DNA of 64,000 nt from Aliiruegeria lutimaris (GTDB lineage: Bacteria > Pseudomonadota > Alphaproteobacteria > Rhodobacterales > Rhodobacteraceae), in NCBI RefSeq assembly GCF_900099935.1, contig NZ_FNEK01000019.1, forward strand, positions 25,545 to 89,544, read 5' to 3'. Numbering within the stretch: the first letter of the stretch is position 1; each line of letters opens with the position of its first letter. A program made the translations under genes and the position numbers. The notes under the pieces are model-generated. The model was not told the origin of the DNA and ran no database searches. It was given only the letters and a program-made list of their open reading frames with translations. Of the stretch, positions 1 through 8,848 are shown in pieces.

Positions 1-609
1 GAGGAAGCTCTCCATCACAACCTTGCCCTGGGCCCGGGTGAAATCGCCGGTCTGGCTGCGCACGATCTTGATATTGGACGCATCGGCAATGGCTTTCTCG
101 AAGCCGGCCTTGCGGTCGATCGCGGGCGACGAGCCCGTGGTGCCCTGAAGCTCGACAACGCTGCAATCCTTGCCGGCCACGGTATCGACCAGCCACTTGC
201 CGGCAACTTCGCCCTCGTAAACCGTGTCGGAGGTGACGGCGGTCATGTAGAGATCGTCGGGGGCATCGACCTTGCGGTCGAGCAGGATGACCGGGATCTC
301 GGCATCCTGTGCTTCTTCGAGCACGGAGTCCCAACCAGTGGCGACGACCGGGGCGAGCAAGATCGCGTCGACCCCTTGCGCGATGAAGCCACGCAGCGCC
401 TTGATCTGGTTTTCCTGCTTCTGCTGGGCGTCGGCGAACTTAAGGTTGATGCCACGCTCCGTTGCCTGCTCCTTGGTGACCGTGGTCTCCGCCGCCCTCC
501 AGCCGGATTCGGAGCCGATCTGCGAAAAGCCGACTGTCTTGTCGGCGGCCCATGCGCCGAGCGGTGTCAGGGCCACGGCTGATACGAGAAGTGCTGTCTT
601 GAGTTTCAT
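1..609 (-). CDS. ytfQ: Sugar ABC transporter substrate-binding protein, YtfQ-like (partial, C-terminus outside window)
   Basis: The 203 visible residues begin with a Sec signal peptide (cleavage near ADK) followed by the periplasmic-binding type I fold of the galactofuranose-binding protein YtfQ. Near-exact family motifs are GFSQIGSESGWR after the signal, QQKQENQIKALR, the APVVATGW loop, LLDRKVD and VVELQGTTG. The family delivers a furanose sugar to a YtfR/YtfT/YjfF-type importer. The start is ATG at 609 with a strong GGAGG site just upstream. The transporter partners would lie beyond position 1. The family call is firm; the exact sugar is inferred from homology. Confidence 0.9.
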   Translation of the reverse strand, partial: MKLKTALLVSAVALTPLGAWAADKTVGFSQIGSESGWRAAETTVTKEQATERGINLKFADAQQKQENQIKALRGFIAQGVDAILLAPVVATGWDSVLEEAQDAEIPVILLDRKVDAPDDLYMTAVTSDTVYEGEVAGKWLVDTVAGKDCSVVELQGTTGSSPAIDRKAGFEKAIADASNIKIVRSQTGDFTRAQGKVVMESFL

Positions 610-1048
610 GGTTTCCTCCCTGAGGAAAATTCCTCATTCGGCTAATAAGTATGATTTAATGAGTTCAGTAAATGGACGATCCTGCTCCACATATGTCCGA
701 TTCAGCAGCGCGCAGAGATACCCTCCCATGGTGTGCCCGGATCAGCTTGCGACCACCGGAGCCCGCTTTTGGTTTGCCCAATGTCCTTGCGCGGGTGGCG
801 ATGGCTTGAACGCGGCGTTTGCCGTCGACATGGATTTCGCAAACCGGCTTCGAGGCCCCGCCTTTTCCCGCACGCCGGGGACGCGAGACCGGTGGATGTC
901 AAAAAGAACGGCCTCGGCAATGGAACGATCGGCCGCATCCGCCTGGCGGCTGTCTTTCCCTGTGACTCTCGAATACATCCTGCGCCACGGCGCCGGTGAT
1001 CCCGCAAGGTGCTGCTCGCCAGGGGAGAGATTTTGGTGATTTCTGCTC
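610..1048. other. Upstream region of ytfQ and unassigned sequence next to IS debris
   Basis: The first 80 bases are AT-rich relative to the rest and probably hold the ytfQ promoter. From about 690 to 1048 several overlapping frames are open on both strands, but none has a ribosome site or a recognisable domain. The stretch abuts an IS3-type transposase remnant and is probably degraded mobile DNA. Confidence 0.3.
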
Positions 1049-1327
1049 ATGACTGCTAGTCGCGCCGGACCCTCAATCCAATGCGCGACCTGGGTCATGG
1101 ACTTCGTGCACGACGAGCTCGTGGCCGGCCGCAAGATCCGTGTTCTGAACATCGTGGACACATACTCGCGTTTCTCGCCCGCGACCGATCCGCAGTTCAG
1201 CTATCGCGGCGAAGACATGGTCCGCACCCTCGAGCGGGTTTGCAAGGAAGTCCGTCCCCACAGCGCGATCGGCAGCAACCCGCCTTTAACGCTGATGAAC
1301 GGCTCAGGGACGGTGCCACCATCCTGA
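1049..1327 (+). pseudogene. IS3-family transposase (orfB) remnant with internal deletion
   Basis: The 92-codon frame contains the start of an IS3-family (IS407/IS2-like) integrase core, with WVMDFVHDEL, RKIRVLNIVDTYSRF and SYRGEDMVRTLERV. It then jumps directly to the C-terminal signature VRPHSAIGSNPPLTLMNG. The first catalytic Asp is present, but the segment with the second Asp and the Glu (about 60-80 codons) is missing, so it cannot be active. It has no credible start codon or leading orfA. It is a small scar of an insertion element beside ytfQ. Confidence 0.85.
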
Positions 1328-1634
1328 CCCGTAACCCTCGGAAAATCGCCAGCCGGGTGGTCCAAACGGCGGTAGCAGGTCACCCCGTCATAGACCAAGA
1401 TTAAAACCGGACCACTCGATTGCGGCAGGTCAGAATTTCACCATTTTTTGCAATATGCCGATTCAACGAGCCGTGCTCGATGAGGGCTTGTTACTCTTGT
1501 CCGGGTACGTGTTTTTCAAATTATCTGGCGCGAAGGTCGCCAACATTTGATTGGCGTCATTGACGAGACTCACTTTCGGTGGCGACCCTTGGTGCAAGTC
1601 TCAAAAGGCTGCGAACCGAAAGGGATTTGGCAAA

Positions 1635-2495
1635 ATGTCCGGGACCGAGACCGCGGACCTTTATATGGGCTTCACGGCTCCGCTGATGCCTTTCGCCTAT
1701 CTCTCGGTGCTGACGCTTGTGGCACTCCCAGTCGCTGCCCTGCTCGGCTACCATATTGGAAAGTTCGCGTGCCGCCGTCGCCACGAAGGCCAGGTTCGGC
1801 CCGAGCAGGCACCGGGTGCCACCCCCCTCGGAGCGATGCTGGCACTTCTCGGGCTTTTGCTCGGCTTTGCATTCAGCTCGGCGCTAGGGTGGCGCGAGGA
1901 ACGACAGGCAGCACTCGTTCAAGAGGCCGCCGCGATCAGCACGGCCTTCCTGACAGCAAGCCTTGTCAATGATCCGGGGCGCAGCGATCTTCAGTCCCAG
2001 TTGCTCGCCTATGCGAATACACGCATCGCGAGCCGTGCGGATATCGGATCAATGGAAGCCTGGAACGCCTTTCTGGAGCGGACCCTTGAAGCACAGGCGA
2101 AAGTCTGGCCAGCGACGATGCAAGCCATCGGAGGAACAACATCCGATCCGATCCGGGCTGCAGTCGTGCGCAGCGTGACCGACATGCTCGACGCCCATAC
2201 ATATCGCCTAGCCGCAGCCGCTGAACAGATCCCGCCGCCGGCCAAGCTCATGATCTTTCTGGCCTCCGTCGTGGCGATCTTTGTCGTCGGCAACCGGACG
2301 GCAATGCAGGGCAAGACGCTGACCTGGCACGTTTTCGCTTTTGCGGGGCTGCTATCGGTCGTCATGATCGTGATCTTCGACCTCGACAGAGCGCTGGAAG
2401 GCACGATGAGGGTGAACACCGACACCATGCTTGCGACGATCCGGGACATGGAGGCGATGCTGGATGCTTCCGTCGACAAAGACCTCTTTGAATAG
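1635..2495 (+). CDS. DUF4239 (bestrophin-like) membrane protein
   Basis: The product is a predicted inner-membrane protein of 286 residues. It has two N-terminal membrane segments (around LSVLTLVALPVAALLGYHIG and PLGAMLALLGLLLGFAFSSAL), a central soluble helical region rich in charged residues, and two C-terminal membrane segments. The GxxxGxxxGFAFS segment followed by WREER is typical of DUF4239 proteins. Their function is not established; they are sometimes called bestrophin-like. I chose ATG 1635, which sits behind a weak AGGGA. An in-frame start at 1551 would add 28 residues with no membrane or signal character. The gene stands alone between IS debris and a convergent phosphatase. Confidence 0.75.
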   Translation: MSGTETADLYMGFTAPLMPFAYLSVLTLVALPVAALLGYHIGKFACRRRHEGQVRPEQAPGATPLGAMLALLGLLLGFAFSSALGWREERQAALVQEAAAISTAFLTASLVNDPGRSDLQSQLLAYANTRIASRADIGSMEAWNAFLERTLEAQAKVWPATMQAIGGTTSDPIRAAVVRSVTDMLDAHTYRLAAAAEQIPPPAKLMIFLASVVAIFVVGNRTAMQGKTLTWHVFAFAGLLSVVMIVIFDLDRALEGTMRVNTDTMLATIRDMEAMLDASVDKDLFE

Positions 2496-2671
2496 CCTGT
2501 GATCTCGATGGGTACACGTAGACGTCCGGATTTATCGCGAGGCATTCTGCGAGTTGCGCAGACTGATTGGCCGGCCGGCAAACCGAGTGTCGTCAGAACC
2601 CGGACCTTGTCCCGGACGTCCGACACTCTGGCAAGCAAAACCGCCGGCCCGCCGTTTCTGCACGCAAGAAC

Positions 2672-4366
2672 CTACTCTCCGAGAACCTCGAGAAGAACCT
2701 CACCGGCCGCGCCGGACGGGGGAGGTGTTCCAGCGATCGTCGCAAGCGTGAGCGCAACATCAACCGTGTGAACCCGTCGCGATACAGTTTGCGGCTTGAT
2801 GCCGTAGCCGGCGACCAGGATGGGAACAAAGGTGTCGTATCTCCAGGGAGAACCGTGCGTGACCGTGACCGACAGGCCGTCCATGTCGTTGATGAACCAG
2901 CCCGGTTTGAACACCAGGTAAATGTCTCCGGAACGGTCCGGGTGATAGTTGTTGAGCACCGCCCGGGTCAGGGCGTTCTCCGGCAGCGATCCCTCCCGAA
3001 GCCGCGCGCTTGGGAGTGCGAAGGCAACGCCGTCGAACCCGACCAGTTCTTCGGCAATGGCCGTTTCGAGGGCCGCCCGGTCGATGCCTTCATTTGCCCG
3101 GACCTCATCAGCGAGGTTGAGATACGGATGATCGTAACCCTGGATCAGCGGGCCCGAGAGGTCGAACCGCGCCTTGATCCGTGCAATCGCGGCTTCCGCA
3201 TCCCATGCGTCCGGTGTCACATATCCGCCGAGACCGCCGATTTCTTCCAGAAACCCGGGAGCTTCGGGCGCACCATGATCGGCGGAGAGGACGATCAGGG
3301 TTTTGTCCAGCCCGACCTCCTGATCGACATAGCTGAACAGATCGGCCAGCGTCCGGTCGAGTTGAAGAAGATTGTCCTCGGATTCGAGGCTCGACGGGCC
3401 GAAGAAATGGCCGACATAATCGGTGACCGAAAAGCTGACGCCGAGGAAATCGGTGATCTCGTCATCGCCGAGTCCCTCGCGGTCGATCAGCGTCTTGGCG
3501 AAATCGGCCGTCATCGCATCTCCCGGTGGGCTGAGAGTCAGGAGCGTTGTGAAGTATTTGCCGTCCGCGGCTCCCAGCGGATGCGGGAACGTGGCCCCGA
3601 AGCCCGCGAAATCCGGCTCCCACGGCTGGTCGTCGCGGTCGCCGAACATGTAGGTCTCGACAGGTTGCAGGAGTTCCCATGACGTGTCGCCGAAGCCTTG
3701 CGGCAGGCCCTTCGCGTTCCACTCGACGACCCAGTCGGGATACTCATCGTAATAGTAGGAACTTGTCACGAACTGGCCGGCCGATTTCGAGAACCAGAAG
3801 GCCTTGCCGCTGTGGCCGGCCATCGAAACCGCTCCCCGGTCCTTGATCGAGACGCCAAAGACATTGGCGCCGCCAGCCGTCTCCACCGACAGTTCGTCTC
3901 CGAAGGTGGTCGTCAGGATTGTTCGGGGCGAGCGGCCGTCGCTGGCCGCCGCCTTCTGCGTCGGGTCGATTTCCGTTTCGGCATCGACCCCCGCGCCGCC
4001 TGTCAGGATCGTGTAGTCGGGATCCTCGATATTGTAGACCGTTCGGCCAAGGGTTCGGTCGAACCAGAGGTTGCCGACCATGCCGTGTGCGGATGGATTG
4101 GCGCCTGTTGCCAGTGTCGTGTGACCGACGATCGTTTCGGTGTTGGCATGCGCGTGATGGGCGTTGGTGTAGTGGATGCCGTCTTCCAGAAGGTATCGGA
4201 AGCCACCTTCTCCGAGGCGATCGAAATAGCGGGTCGGAAGGTCGCCCCTCAGCTGATCGACCGTGATCTGCAGGATCAGCCGGGGCCTCTCTTGAGCCGT
4301 GGCGCCAGCTCCAAGGGCACCGGTTAACACAATCGCAAAACCGATGGTTCTTGCGCTGAAAAACAT
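2672..4366 (-). CDS. Exported alkaline phosphatase, PafA-like type I phosphodiesterase/nucleotide pyrophosphatase superfamily
   Basis: This is a 564-residue periplasmic metal-dependent phosphatase. After a signal peptide ending near ATAQE come the metal and nucleophile motifs of the PafA branch: VDQLRGD (Asp near 37), ANTETIVGHTTLATG (nucleophile Thr near 76), GNLWFD, DYVGHFFGP, SADHGAPE and the late THGSPW histidine. It would release phosphate from phosphomonoesters. GGAGG lies 9 nt before ATG 4366 and only 3 nt before ATG 4372, so 4366 is preferred. It is the last gene of a ten-gene block of exported proteins. Family certain, substrate not. Confidence 0.85.
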   Translation of the reverse strand: MFFSARTIGFAIVLTGALGAGATAQERPRLILQITVDQLRGDLPTRYFDRLGEGGFRYLLEDGIHYTNAHHAHANTETIVGHTTLATGANPSAHGMVGNLWFDRTLGRTVYNIEDPDYTILTGGAGVDAETEIDPTQKAAASDGRSPRTILTTTFGDELSVETAGGANVFGVSIKDRGAVSMAGHSGKAFWFSKSAGQFVTSSYYYDEYPDWVVEWNAKGLPQGFGDTSWELLQPVETYMFGDRDDQPWEPDFAGFGATFPHPLGAADGKYFTTLLTLSPPGDAMTADFAKTLIDREGLGDDEITDFLGVSFSVTDYVGHFFGPSSLESEDNLLQLDRTLADLFSYVDQEVGLDKTLIVLSADHGAPEAPGFLEEIGGLGGYVTPDAWDAEAAIARIKARFDLSGPLIQGYDHPYLNLADEVRANEGIDRAALETAIAEELVGFDGVAFALPSARLREGSLPENALTRAVLNNYHPDRSGDIYLVFKPGWFINDMDGLSVTVTHGSPWRYDTFVPILVAGYGIKPQTVSRRVHTVDVALTLATIAGTPPPSGAAGEVLLEVLGE

Positions 4367-4522
4367 CGTCATGAGCCTCCCGTTAATCCACGTATTTTCC
4401 ACGGATGCGCGGGCGTAGCCGGATCGCACCCGTCCGAATTATTTCGACAAACCCCTCACAAAACAGCAGGTCGCTGGCTCTTGAGGAAGGAAACTATCAT
4501 CCGCCGACCTTCGCCAAGGCTC

Positions 4523-5590
4523 TCAATCCGCCGGCACTGCCGCAGGGAAGTCCCAGCTTCCGTCGAGGATTTCCGGGCGCGGCTGATAAAGGCGCACGGC
4601 ATAGTTCCAGCCCTCCATGATCGGGATGCAATTCACCCGTCCGTCATCACAGCCACCGAGATTGACCGTCATCGAGCCGTCATCGTTGCGCATGCCCGTG
4701 ACGCTGTTGATGTTGTAGACGCCGAGGTCATTCTTCTCGTACCGGCCTTCGGCATTATAGAGGCTGACCGACCAGAAGGCGTCAACGGGGACGTCGCTTG
4801 GTACCTCGATCTTGTACTCGCCTACCGGCAAGTTCGGTTCGACGTTCAGGTAGTATGCCTGCTCTTCGGGCAGGCCTCCCCAACCGAAGGCGGCGCCGAG
4901 GAAATACCGCACGGGATCGACCGCGTCCTTCCGGCCGAAAGTGCGGCTCGAATCCCCCATGTAGCGGCTGAGTTCGAGCGCGGCAGCGAAGACCGCCTCG
5001 AAACTCTGGTCGTCATAGTTGGGCAGGATGAAGGGCTTCGCAGACGCCGCATCGATCGCGATCTGGTCCTGAAGCGCGTTGACGGCGGCCACGTCTCCGG
5101 GGTCCGAGGAATCGACGAGCGTTCGGAAGAGGATGGCAATGTAAGGCGTGTCGAATGTCTCCATGTCGAGTGTGTAGGTGCCTCCACCGACGAATACCTC
5201 GTTCATGTAGTGGTCCTGGTTGACGATCTGGGCCGAGATATAGCGGTCGCCGGTTTCAGGAATGGTCAGGGTAGCGCCTTCGCTGATATCGACGATAGCC
5301 GTGCTGTAGAGCGTGTCGCGGTTCATCCGGATCGTCGGCTGCTGGTCGATCGGCGTGGGTTCCCGAACATGGAACATCGTGTTCACGCCACCGATGAAGT
5401 CCAGATACTTGGCGAATTCCCGATCCGTGGCCGCGCGCACGAAATTGTCGACGGTGACGGGGATTTTTCGACCCTCGACGATGTCGTCAAACTGGTTCTG
5501 CAGCGTTCCCGCGAAGGCCGTGGGCACCAGGGTGAACGAGAGGACGGTTGTCGCAATACCGAATGATTTCAGCTTTTCAGAGATACGCAT
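4523..5590 (-). CDS. Exported DUF1254/DUF1214 protein (copy B)
   Basis: The product has 355 residues and a signal peptide ending around TAFAGT. A DUF1254 region follows (VDNFVRAATDREF, then TIRMNRDTLYSTAIVDIS), and a C-terminal DUF1214 region contains VDAFWSVSLYNAEGRY, INSVTG and IPIMEGWNYAVRLYQP. The biochemical role of the family is unknown. It is a close tandem paralogue of the upstream gene at 5677, sharing long identical blocks, and probably arose by duplication. A GGCDDGRVNC motif with two cysteines near the C-terminus is kept in both copies. Confidence 0.85.
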   Translation of the reverse strand: MRISEKLKSFGIATTVLSFTLVPTAFAGTLQNQFDDIVEGRKIPVTVDNFVRAATDREFAKYLDFIGGVNTMFHVREPTPIDQQPTIRMNRDTLYSTAIVDISEGATLTIPETGDRYISAQIVNQDHYMNEVFVGGGTYTLDMETFDTPYIAILFRTLVDSSDPGDVAAVNALQDQIAIDAASAKPFILPNYDDQSFEAVFAAALELSRYMGDSSRTFGRKDAVDPVRYFLGAAFGWGGLPEEQAYYLNVEPNLPVGEYKIEVPSDVPVDAFWSVSLYNAEGRYEKNDLGVYNINSVTGMRNDDGSMTVNLGGCDDGRVNCIPIMEGWNYAVRLYQPRPEILDGSWDFPAAVPAD

Positions 5591-5676
5591 GGCGAAGCAT
5601 CCTTGTTGTCGGGACGTGGAGACCGGCGATGCCGATCTCCGAATTTTTCAGGCATGGCGGAGGCGCGGGCGTCAGG

Positions 5677-6738
5677 TCAGTCCGCCGACTCCACGCTCGG
5701 AAACGCCCAGCTTCCGTCGAGCACGTCCGCACCGGGCTCGTAGAGCCGGACGGTGTAGTTCCACCCTTCCATGATCGGCAGACAGTTCACGCGTCCGTCG
5801 TCGCAGCCGCCGAGGTGGACGGTCATCGAGCCATCGTCATTGCGCGTGCCCGTGACACTGTTGACGTTGTAGGCGCCAAAGGCGTTCTTTTCGAAAAACC
5901 CGTCGGCGTTGTAGAGGCTGACCGACCAGAACGCGTCGACCGGCACGTCGGCCGGAACCTCGATCTTGTACGCATCCACCGGCAGGCCGGGCTCGATATT
6001 GAGGTACAAGGCCTGCGCTTCCGGCAGGCCACCCCAGCCGACGGCTGCGCCGAGGAAATACCGCACCGGGTCAACCTCGCCCTTCGGCCCGAAGGTACGC
6101 GAACTGTCCGGGCCGTACCGCCCAAGCTCGATTGCCGCTTTCAGGACCGCTTCGAAGCTGTCCTCATCGTAATTCGGAAGCACAAAGGGCTTGGACGAGC
6201 CGGCATCCACGGTGATCGCATCCTGCAAGGCGTTGACTGCCGCGACATCGTCAGGATCCGCGGCATCGACCAGGGTCCGGATGATCACCAGCACGTAGGG
6301 TGTGTCGAACGTCTCTGTGTCGAGGGTGTAGCTGCCGCCGCCGACAAAGACGTCATTCATGTAGTGATCCTGATTCACGATCTGCGCCGAGATGTACCGC
6401 TCGCCGGTTTCCGGCAGGACGAGCGTCGCGCCCTCGCTGATGTCGATTACCGCCATGCTGTAGAGCGTGTCACGGTTCATCCGGATCGTCGGCTGATGCT
6501 CGACCGGCGTCGGACTGCGGCTGTGAAAGAACGTGTTCACGCCCCCGGACAGCGCAAGATACTTGCTGAACTCGATTTCGCTGGCGGCCCGGACAAAGTT
6601 ATCGACAGTGATCGGGATCTCCCGCGTATCGAGAAGTGCCCGCAAGTTGTCCGATGCGCTCTGTGCATTTGCCGTATCGGCACTGATCGTTGCAGCGGTG
6701 ACGGCAAGGACGGCTCCTACCAGTCGTGATCTGGACAT
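5677..6738 (-). CDS. Exported DUF1254/DUF1214 protein (copy A)
   Basis: The product has 353 residues with a signal peptide ending near TANAQ, followed by the same DUF1254 plus DUF1214 layout as the downstream copy. Shared blocks include TIRMNRDTLYS, AQIVNQDHYMN and FLGAAVGWGGLPEAQA. ATG 6738 has a strong GGGAGGA eight bases upstream. The longer frame from 6777 would prefix a charged stretch before the signal peptide, which is unlikely. The two copies are separated by under 100 bases and are presumably cotranscribed. Function unknown. Confidence 0.85.
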   Translation of the reverse strand: MSRSRLVGAVLAVTAATISADTANAQSASDNLRALLDTREIPITVDNFVRAASEIEFSKYLALSGGVNTFFHSRSPTPVEHQPTIRMNRDTLYSMAVIDISEGATLVLPETGERYISAQIVNQDHYMNDVFVGGGSYTLDTETFDTPYVLVIIRTLVDAADPDDVAAVNALQDAITVDAGSSKPFVLPNYDEDSFEAVLKAAIELGRYGPDSSRTFGPKGEVDPVRYFLGAAVGWGGLPEAQALYLNIEPGLPVDAYKIEVPADVPVDAFWSVSLYNADGFFEKNAFGAYNVNSVTGTRNDDGSMTVHLGGCDDGRVNCLPIMEGWNYTVRLYEPGADVLDGSWAFPSVESAD

Positions 6739-6859
6739 TTTCTCCTCCCAATTTATGGCGTCACTTTCGTCCGCCATCTACCCTTTCTGATGGGGCAGGG
6801 GCCGGATTGCAGGCCGGCACCCGAACCCACGTCGCGCGCACCGTCCGGCTCGCATGGCC

Positions 6860-7228
6860 TCAACGCATGAGGTCCGAGACGATCCCGATGGCCTCAAGCA
6901 CAATGGCCGTATCGCGGGCGACCCGGTAGACCTCGTTGTCGTAGCGGACATAGCCTTGGCCGGGCAGCAGTGTCGGCAGGCGCCAATGGTCGTAATCGGT
7001 GATCCACCGGTAGCCGCTGGGGAGTTGCTCCCCCTTGCGATAGATCTTCTTGTACTGTCCCGGGGGCATGCCGCCGGGTTTCTCGGCCAGGCCCGGAGGT
7101 GTTCCGGCCGACTTGCCGGGCGGAACCTTGTAGATCTTGTCGGCCTTCTTGCTATCGGCCATCCCCGGCGCCGTCGACGCAGCCAGGGCAATGGAAACAA
7201 CAAGCATCAGAGCGCCTTTTGCAGTCAT
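6860..7228 (-). CDS. Small exported CigR/RcnB-like protein
   Basis: The product has 122 residues: a signal peptide (about 23 residues), then a Pro/Gly/Lys-rich linker (KVPPGKSAGTPPGLAEKPGG, MPPGQYKKIY) and a compact C-terminal domain (LPSGYRWITDYDHWRLPTLL, GYVRYDNEVYRV). The PPGLA...MPPGQ...YRKGEQLP pattern recalls CigR and other RcnB-superfamily periplasmic proteins. ATG 7228 follows an AGGAGAA site. It lies in the exported-protein block. The family call rests on motif recall only, and the function is unknown. Confidence 0.65.
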   Translation of the reverse strand: MTAKGALMLVVSIALAASTAPGMADSKKADKIYKVPPGKSAGTPPGLAEKPGGMPPGQYKKIYRKGEQLPSGYRWITDYDHWRLPTLLPGQGYVRYDNEVYRVARDTAIVLEAIGIVSDLMR

Positions 7229-7317
7229 GGTCGTTCTCCTTTCGAACTTGTGATTCCACATTCTCCAAGTGGATGTCGTCTCCGGATGGAGCTCAGGTTA
7301 CTCTTCCTTCAACAATC

Positions 7318-7356
7318 GTTGGGACGCCGGCACGAGGTAATACCCGGCGCCCCAAC
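7318..7356 (-). terminator. GC-rich hairpin downstream of the HdeA-like gene
   Basis: Arms at 7318-7330 and 7344-7356 pair over 13 bases with one mismatch and a 13-base loop. It lies 86 bases past the stop of the HdeA-like gene. No strong U-run follows on the minus strand, so it may be a weak terminator or an RNA stabiliser. Confidence 0.45.
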
Positions 7357-7441
7357 GTTCCTGAATATCGGATGAGCCAGTGCCAACCGATTCAGAAATT
7401 TCTCTCTATGTTTCAAACCACTCTATCATGACGGCCGCATT

Positions 7442-7756
7442 TTAACCGCGAGCGGCTTCGAAGGCGGCAAGAAGTGGCTGATCCGGGTTGCCGATGCAGG
7501 ACTCGACAACGGCATCGGTCGCTTCCGTCAGGGCCTCCGTGTCGAATGTCATTTCGTTCATCTTCCCGCTCATGAACCCGTGCATGAAGACAAGTACGAA
7601 ATCGCGTTCCTCGCCACCTCGCATCAGCAGGTCACGACAGGTGAACTCTCCCACCTGCCAGATGCCGTCTCCGTCGGCGTCCTGCGCAATGGCGCTGGCC
7701 CCGGAGACACACAGGAGCGCGGCCGCGATCGTGCCCGCGAGATATCTGGTTTTCAT
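7442..7756 (-). CDS. HdeA-like periplasmic protein
   Basis: The product has 104 residues with a signal peptide ending near AIAQD. The mature part resembles the acid-stress chaperone HdeA: small, acidic and helical, with two cysteines (FTCRDLL near residue 39 and VESCIGN near residue 91) placed to form the single disulphide of the family. HdeA keeps periplasmic proteins soluble at low pH; whether this one does is inference. It sits between a glycine-zipper gene and the CigR-like gene on the same strand. Confidence 0.65.
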   Translation of the reverse strand: MKTRYLAGTIAAALLCVSGASAIAQDADGDGIWQVGEFTCRDLLMRGGEERDFVLVFMHGFMSGKMNEMTFDTEALTEATDAVVESCIGNPDQPLLAAFEAARG

Positions 7757-7792
7757 GGTCCATCCTTTCCGGCTGGTGCCAGCGTGCCGTGA

Positions 7793-8143
7793 TCACTTGT
7801 AGATCACGCCGCTCAGGCATCCGTGGTAGTACTTGTTGTAGAGATTGTTGCGGTTTACGGCGCCAGCCGTTCCGCCAACGACAGCACCAATGGTTGCGCC
7901 TTTCTGGCGGGAACTCAATTTGCCATCAGCGATATGACCTATGGCTGTGCCGGCCGTCGCGCCGGCGACCGCCCCGCCGACCACGCCACCGGATTTTCGG
8001 TTGGCGCGATCGCGCGCGTAGGCATCGCAATATTGCGGGGTGAACTGCGTGTTCTGCGCATCGGCAGGCAATGGGGTCATCGGGCCCGCGAGGCAAAGAA
8101 GCGCCGCAGGGATGGCCGCAGGCAACCTGGAAAAGACTGACAT
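7793..8143 (-). CDS. Exported glycine-zipper protein (116 aa)
   Basis: A signal peptide precedes a short Cys-containing segment (QYCDAYARDRANRKSG). Two runs of GxxxG/AxxxG repeats follow (GGVVGGAVAGATAGTAIG and ATIGAVVGGTAGAV), the hallmark of glycine-zipper membrane-inserting domains. The C-terminus has a second Cys (YYHGCLSG). Such proteins are often outer-membrane or lipoprotein-associated stress proteins. It pairs with a second, shorter zipper protein two genes upstream. The specific role is unknown. Confidence 0.75.
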   Translation of the reverse strand: MSVFSRLPAAIPAALLCLAGPMTPLPADAQNTQFTPQYCDAYARDRANRKSGGVVGGAVAGATAGTAIGHIADGKLSSRQKGATIGAVVGGTAGAVNRNNLYNKYYHGCLSGVIYK

Positions 8144-8172
8144 CGCCGGTTTCTCCTCTCCTTCTGTTTGCT

Positions 8173-8541
8173 TCAGTTCAGGGCATCCTTGACCGCGAGG
8201 TCGACGGCTCCGGCAAGCAGGGCGTCTGGATCGGCTTCGCAGGCTTCCTCCAGCGCCTCGACGAACTTGTCCTTGAGCCCGTCGCGCTCGGCCTCGTCGG
8301 GAACCGCCTCCTCGACGTTGATTTCCCGGTTGAAGAGCGAGACTTCTGCCATCAGGCGGACAATCTCGGCGACCTTTTCCTCGTCCTCGCCATAGTTGGC
8401 GAGCACGCTCTCGCAGCTGTGGTGCATGTAGGGCATGGCCTCATCCAGGATGCGGTCCATTTCCTCGTCGGCAAATGCCGGGCTGCAGAGTGCCATCGCA
8501 CAACCGGCAGCGATAAAGACTGTTCTTGCAGATAGAGGCAT
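8173..8541 (-). CDS. Small exported acidic protein of unknown function
   Basis: The product has 122 residues: a signal peptide (PLSARTVFIAAGCAMALCSP, cut near FADEE), then a highly acidic helical mature domain with two cysteines (HHSCESVLANYG and ALEEACEADP) that may form a disulphide. No family was recognised. ATG 8541 has a GGGAGGG site; the 7-residue longer frame from 8562 lacks one. It is flanked by two glycine-zipper genes and is probably cotranscribed with them. Confidence 0.6.
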   Translation of the reverse strand: MPLSARTVFIAAGCAMALCSPAFADEEMDRILDEAMPYMHHSCESVLANYGEDEEKVAEIVRLMAEVSLFNREINVEEAVPDEAERDGLKDKFVEALEEACEADPDALLAGAVDLAVKDALN

Positions 8542-8592
8542 TCTGGCCCTCCCTCGGCTCATGTCTCGAAAAATTGGTTCTGTTCGCGGATA

Positions 8593-8805
8593 TCACTTCG
8601 TGTATCCGGCGATCGCGCCCACGACGGCGCCTGCAGAGGCACCCTTGCTGCCGCCGACGAGATACCCGACACCGGTTCCAACAAGGGCACCGGTCATGGT
8701 GTTATGCGCGCGCTTGCGGTCGGCCTCTGCTGGTCCGGACAAGGTCAGGCCAGCCAGTGCGGCCACCATCAGGATCGCTATGAGCTTCTTGTAAGGACTT
8801 GCCAT
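8593..8805 (-). CDS. Very small glycine-zipper protein (70 aa)
   Basis: A lipophilic N-terminal signal or anchor (KLIAILMVAALAGLTLSGPA) is followed by a short basic segment and one glycine-zipper block (GALVGTGVGYLVGGSKGASA then GAVVGAIAGYTK). A good GGAGGAAAT site precedes ATG 8805. It resembles YMGG/OmpA-like glycine-zipper membrane peptides. Membrane association is predicted; the function is unknown. Confidence 0.7.
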   Translation of the reverse strand: MASPYKKLIAILMVAALAGLTLSGPAEADRKRAHNTMTGALVGTGVGYLVGGSKGASAGAVVGAIAGYTK

Positions 8806-8848
8806 TATTTCCTCCGTTTTCTGTTGACGATTGGGTTCTGCGCCGCGG

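Noticed and set aside
2499..2771. Small plus-strand ORF between the DUF4239 and phosphatase genes
   Set aside because: No ribosome site or domain, and its second half overlaps the phosphatase C-terminus.
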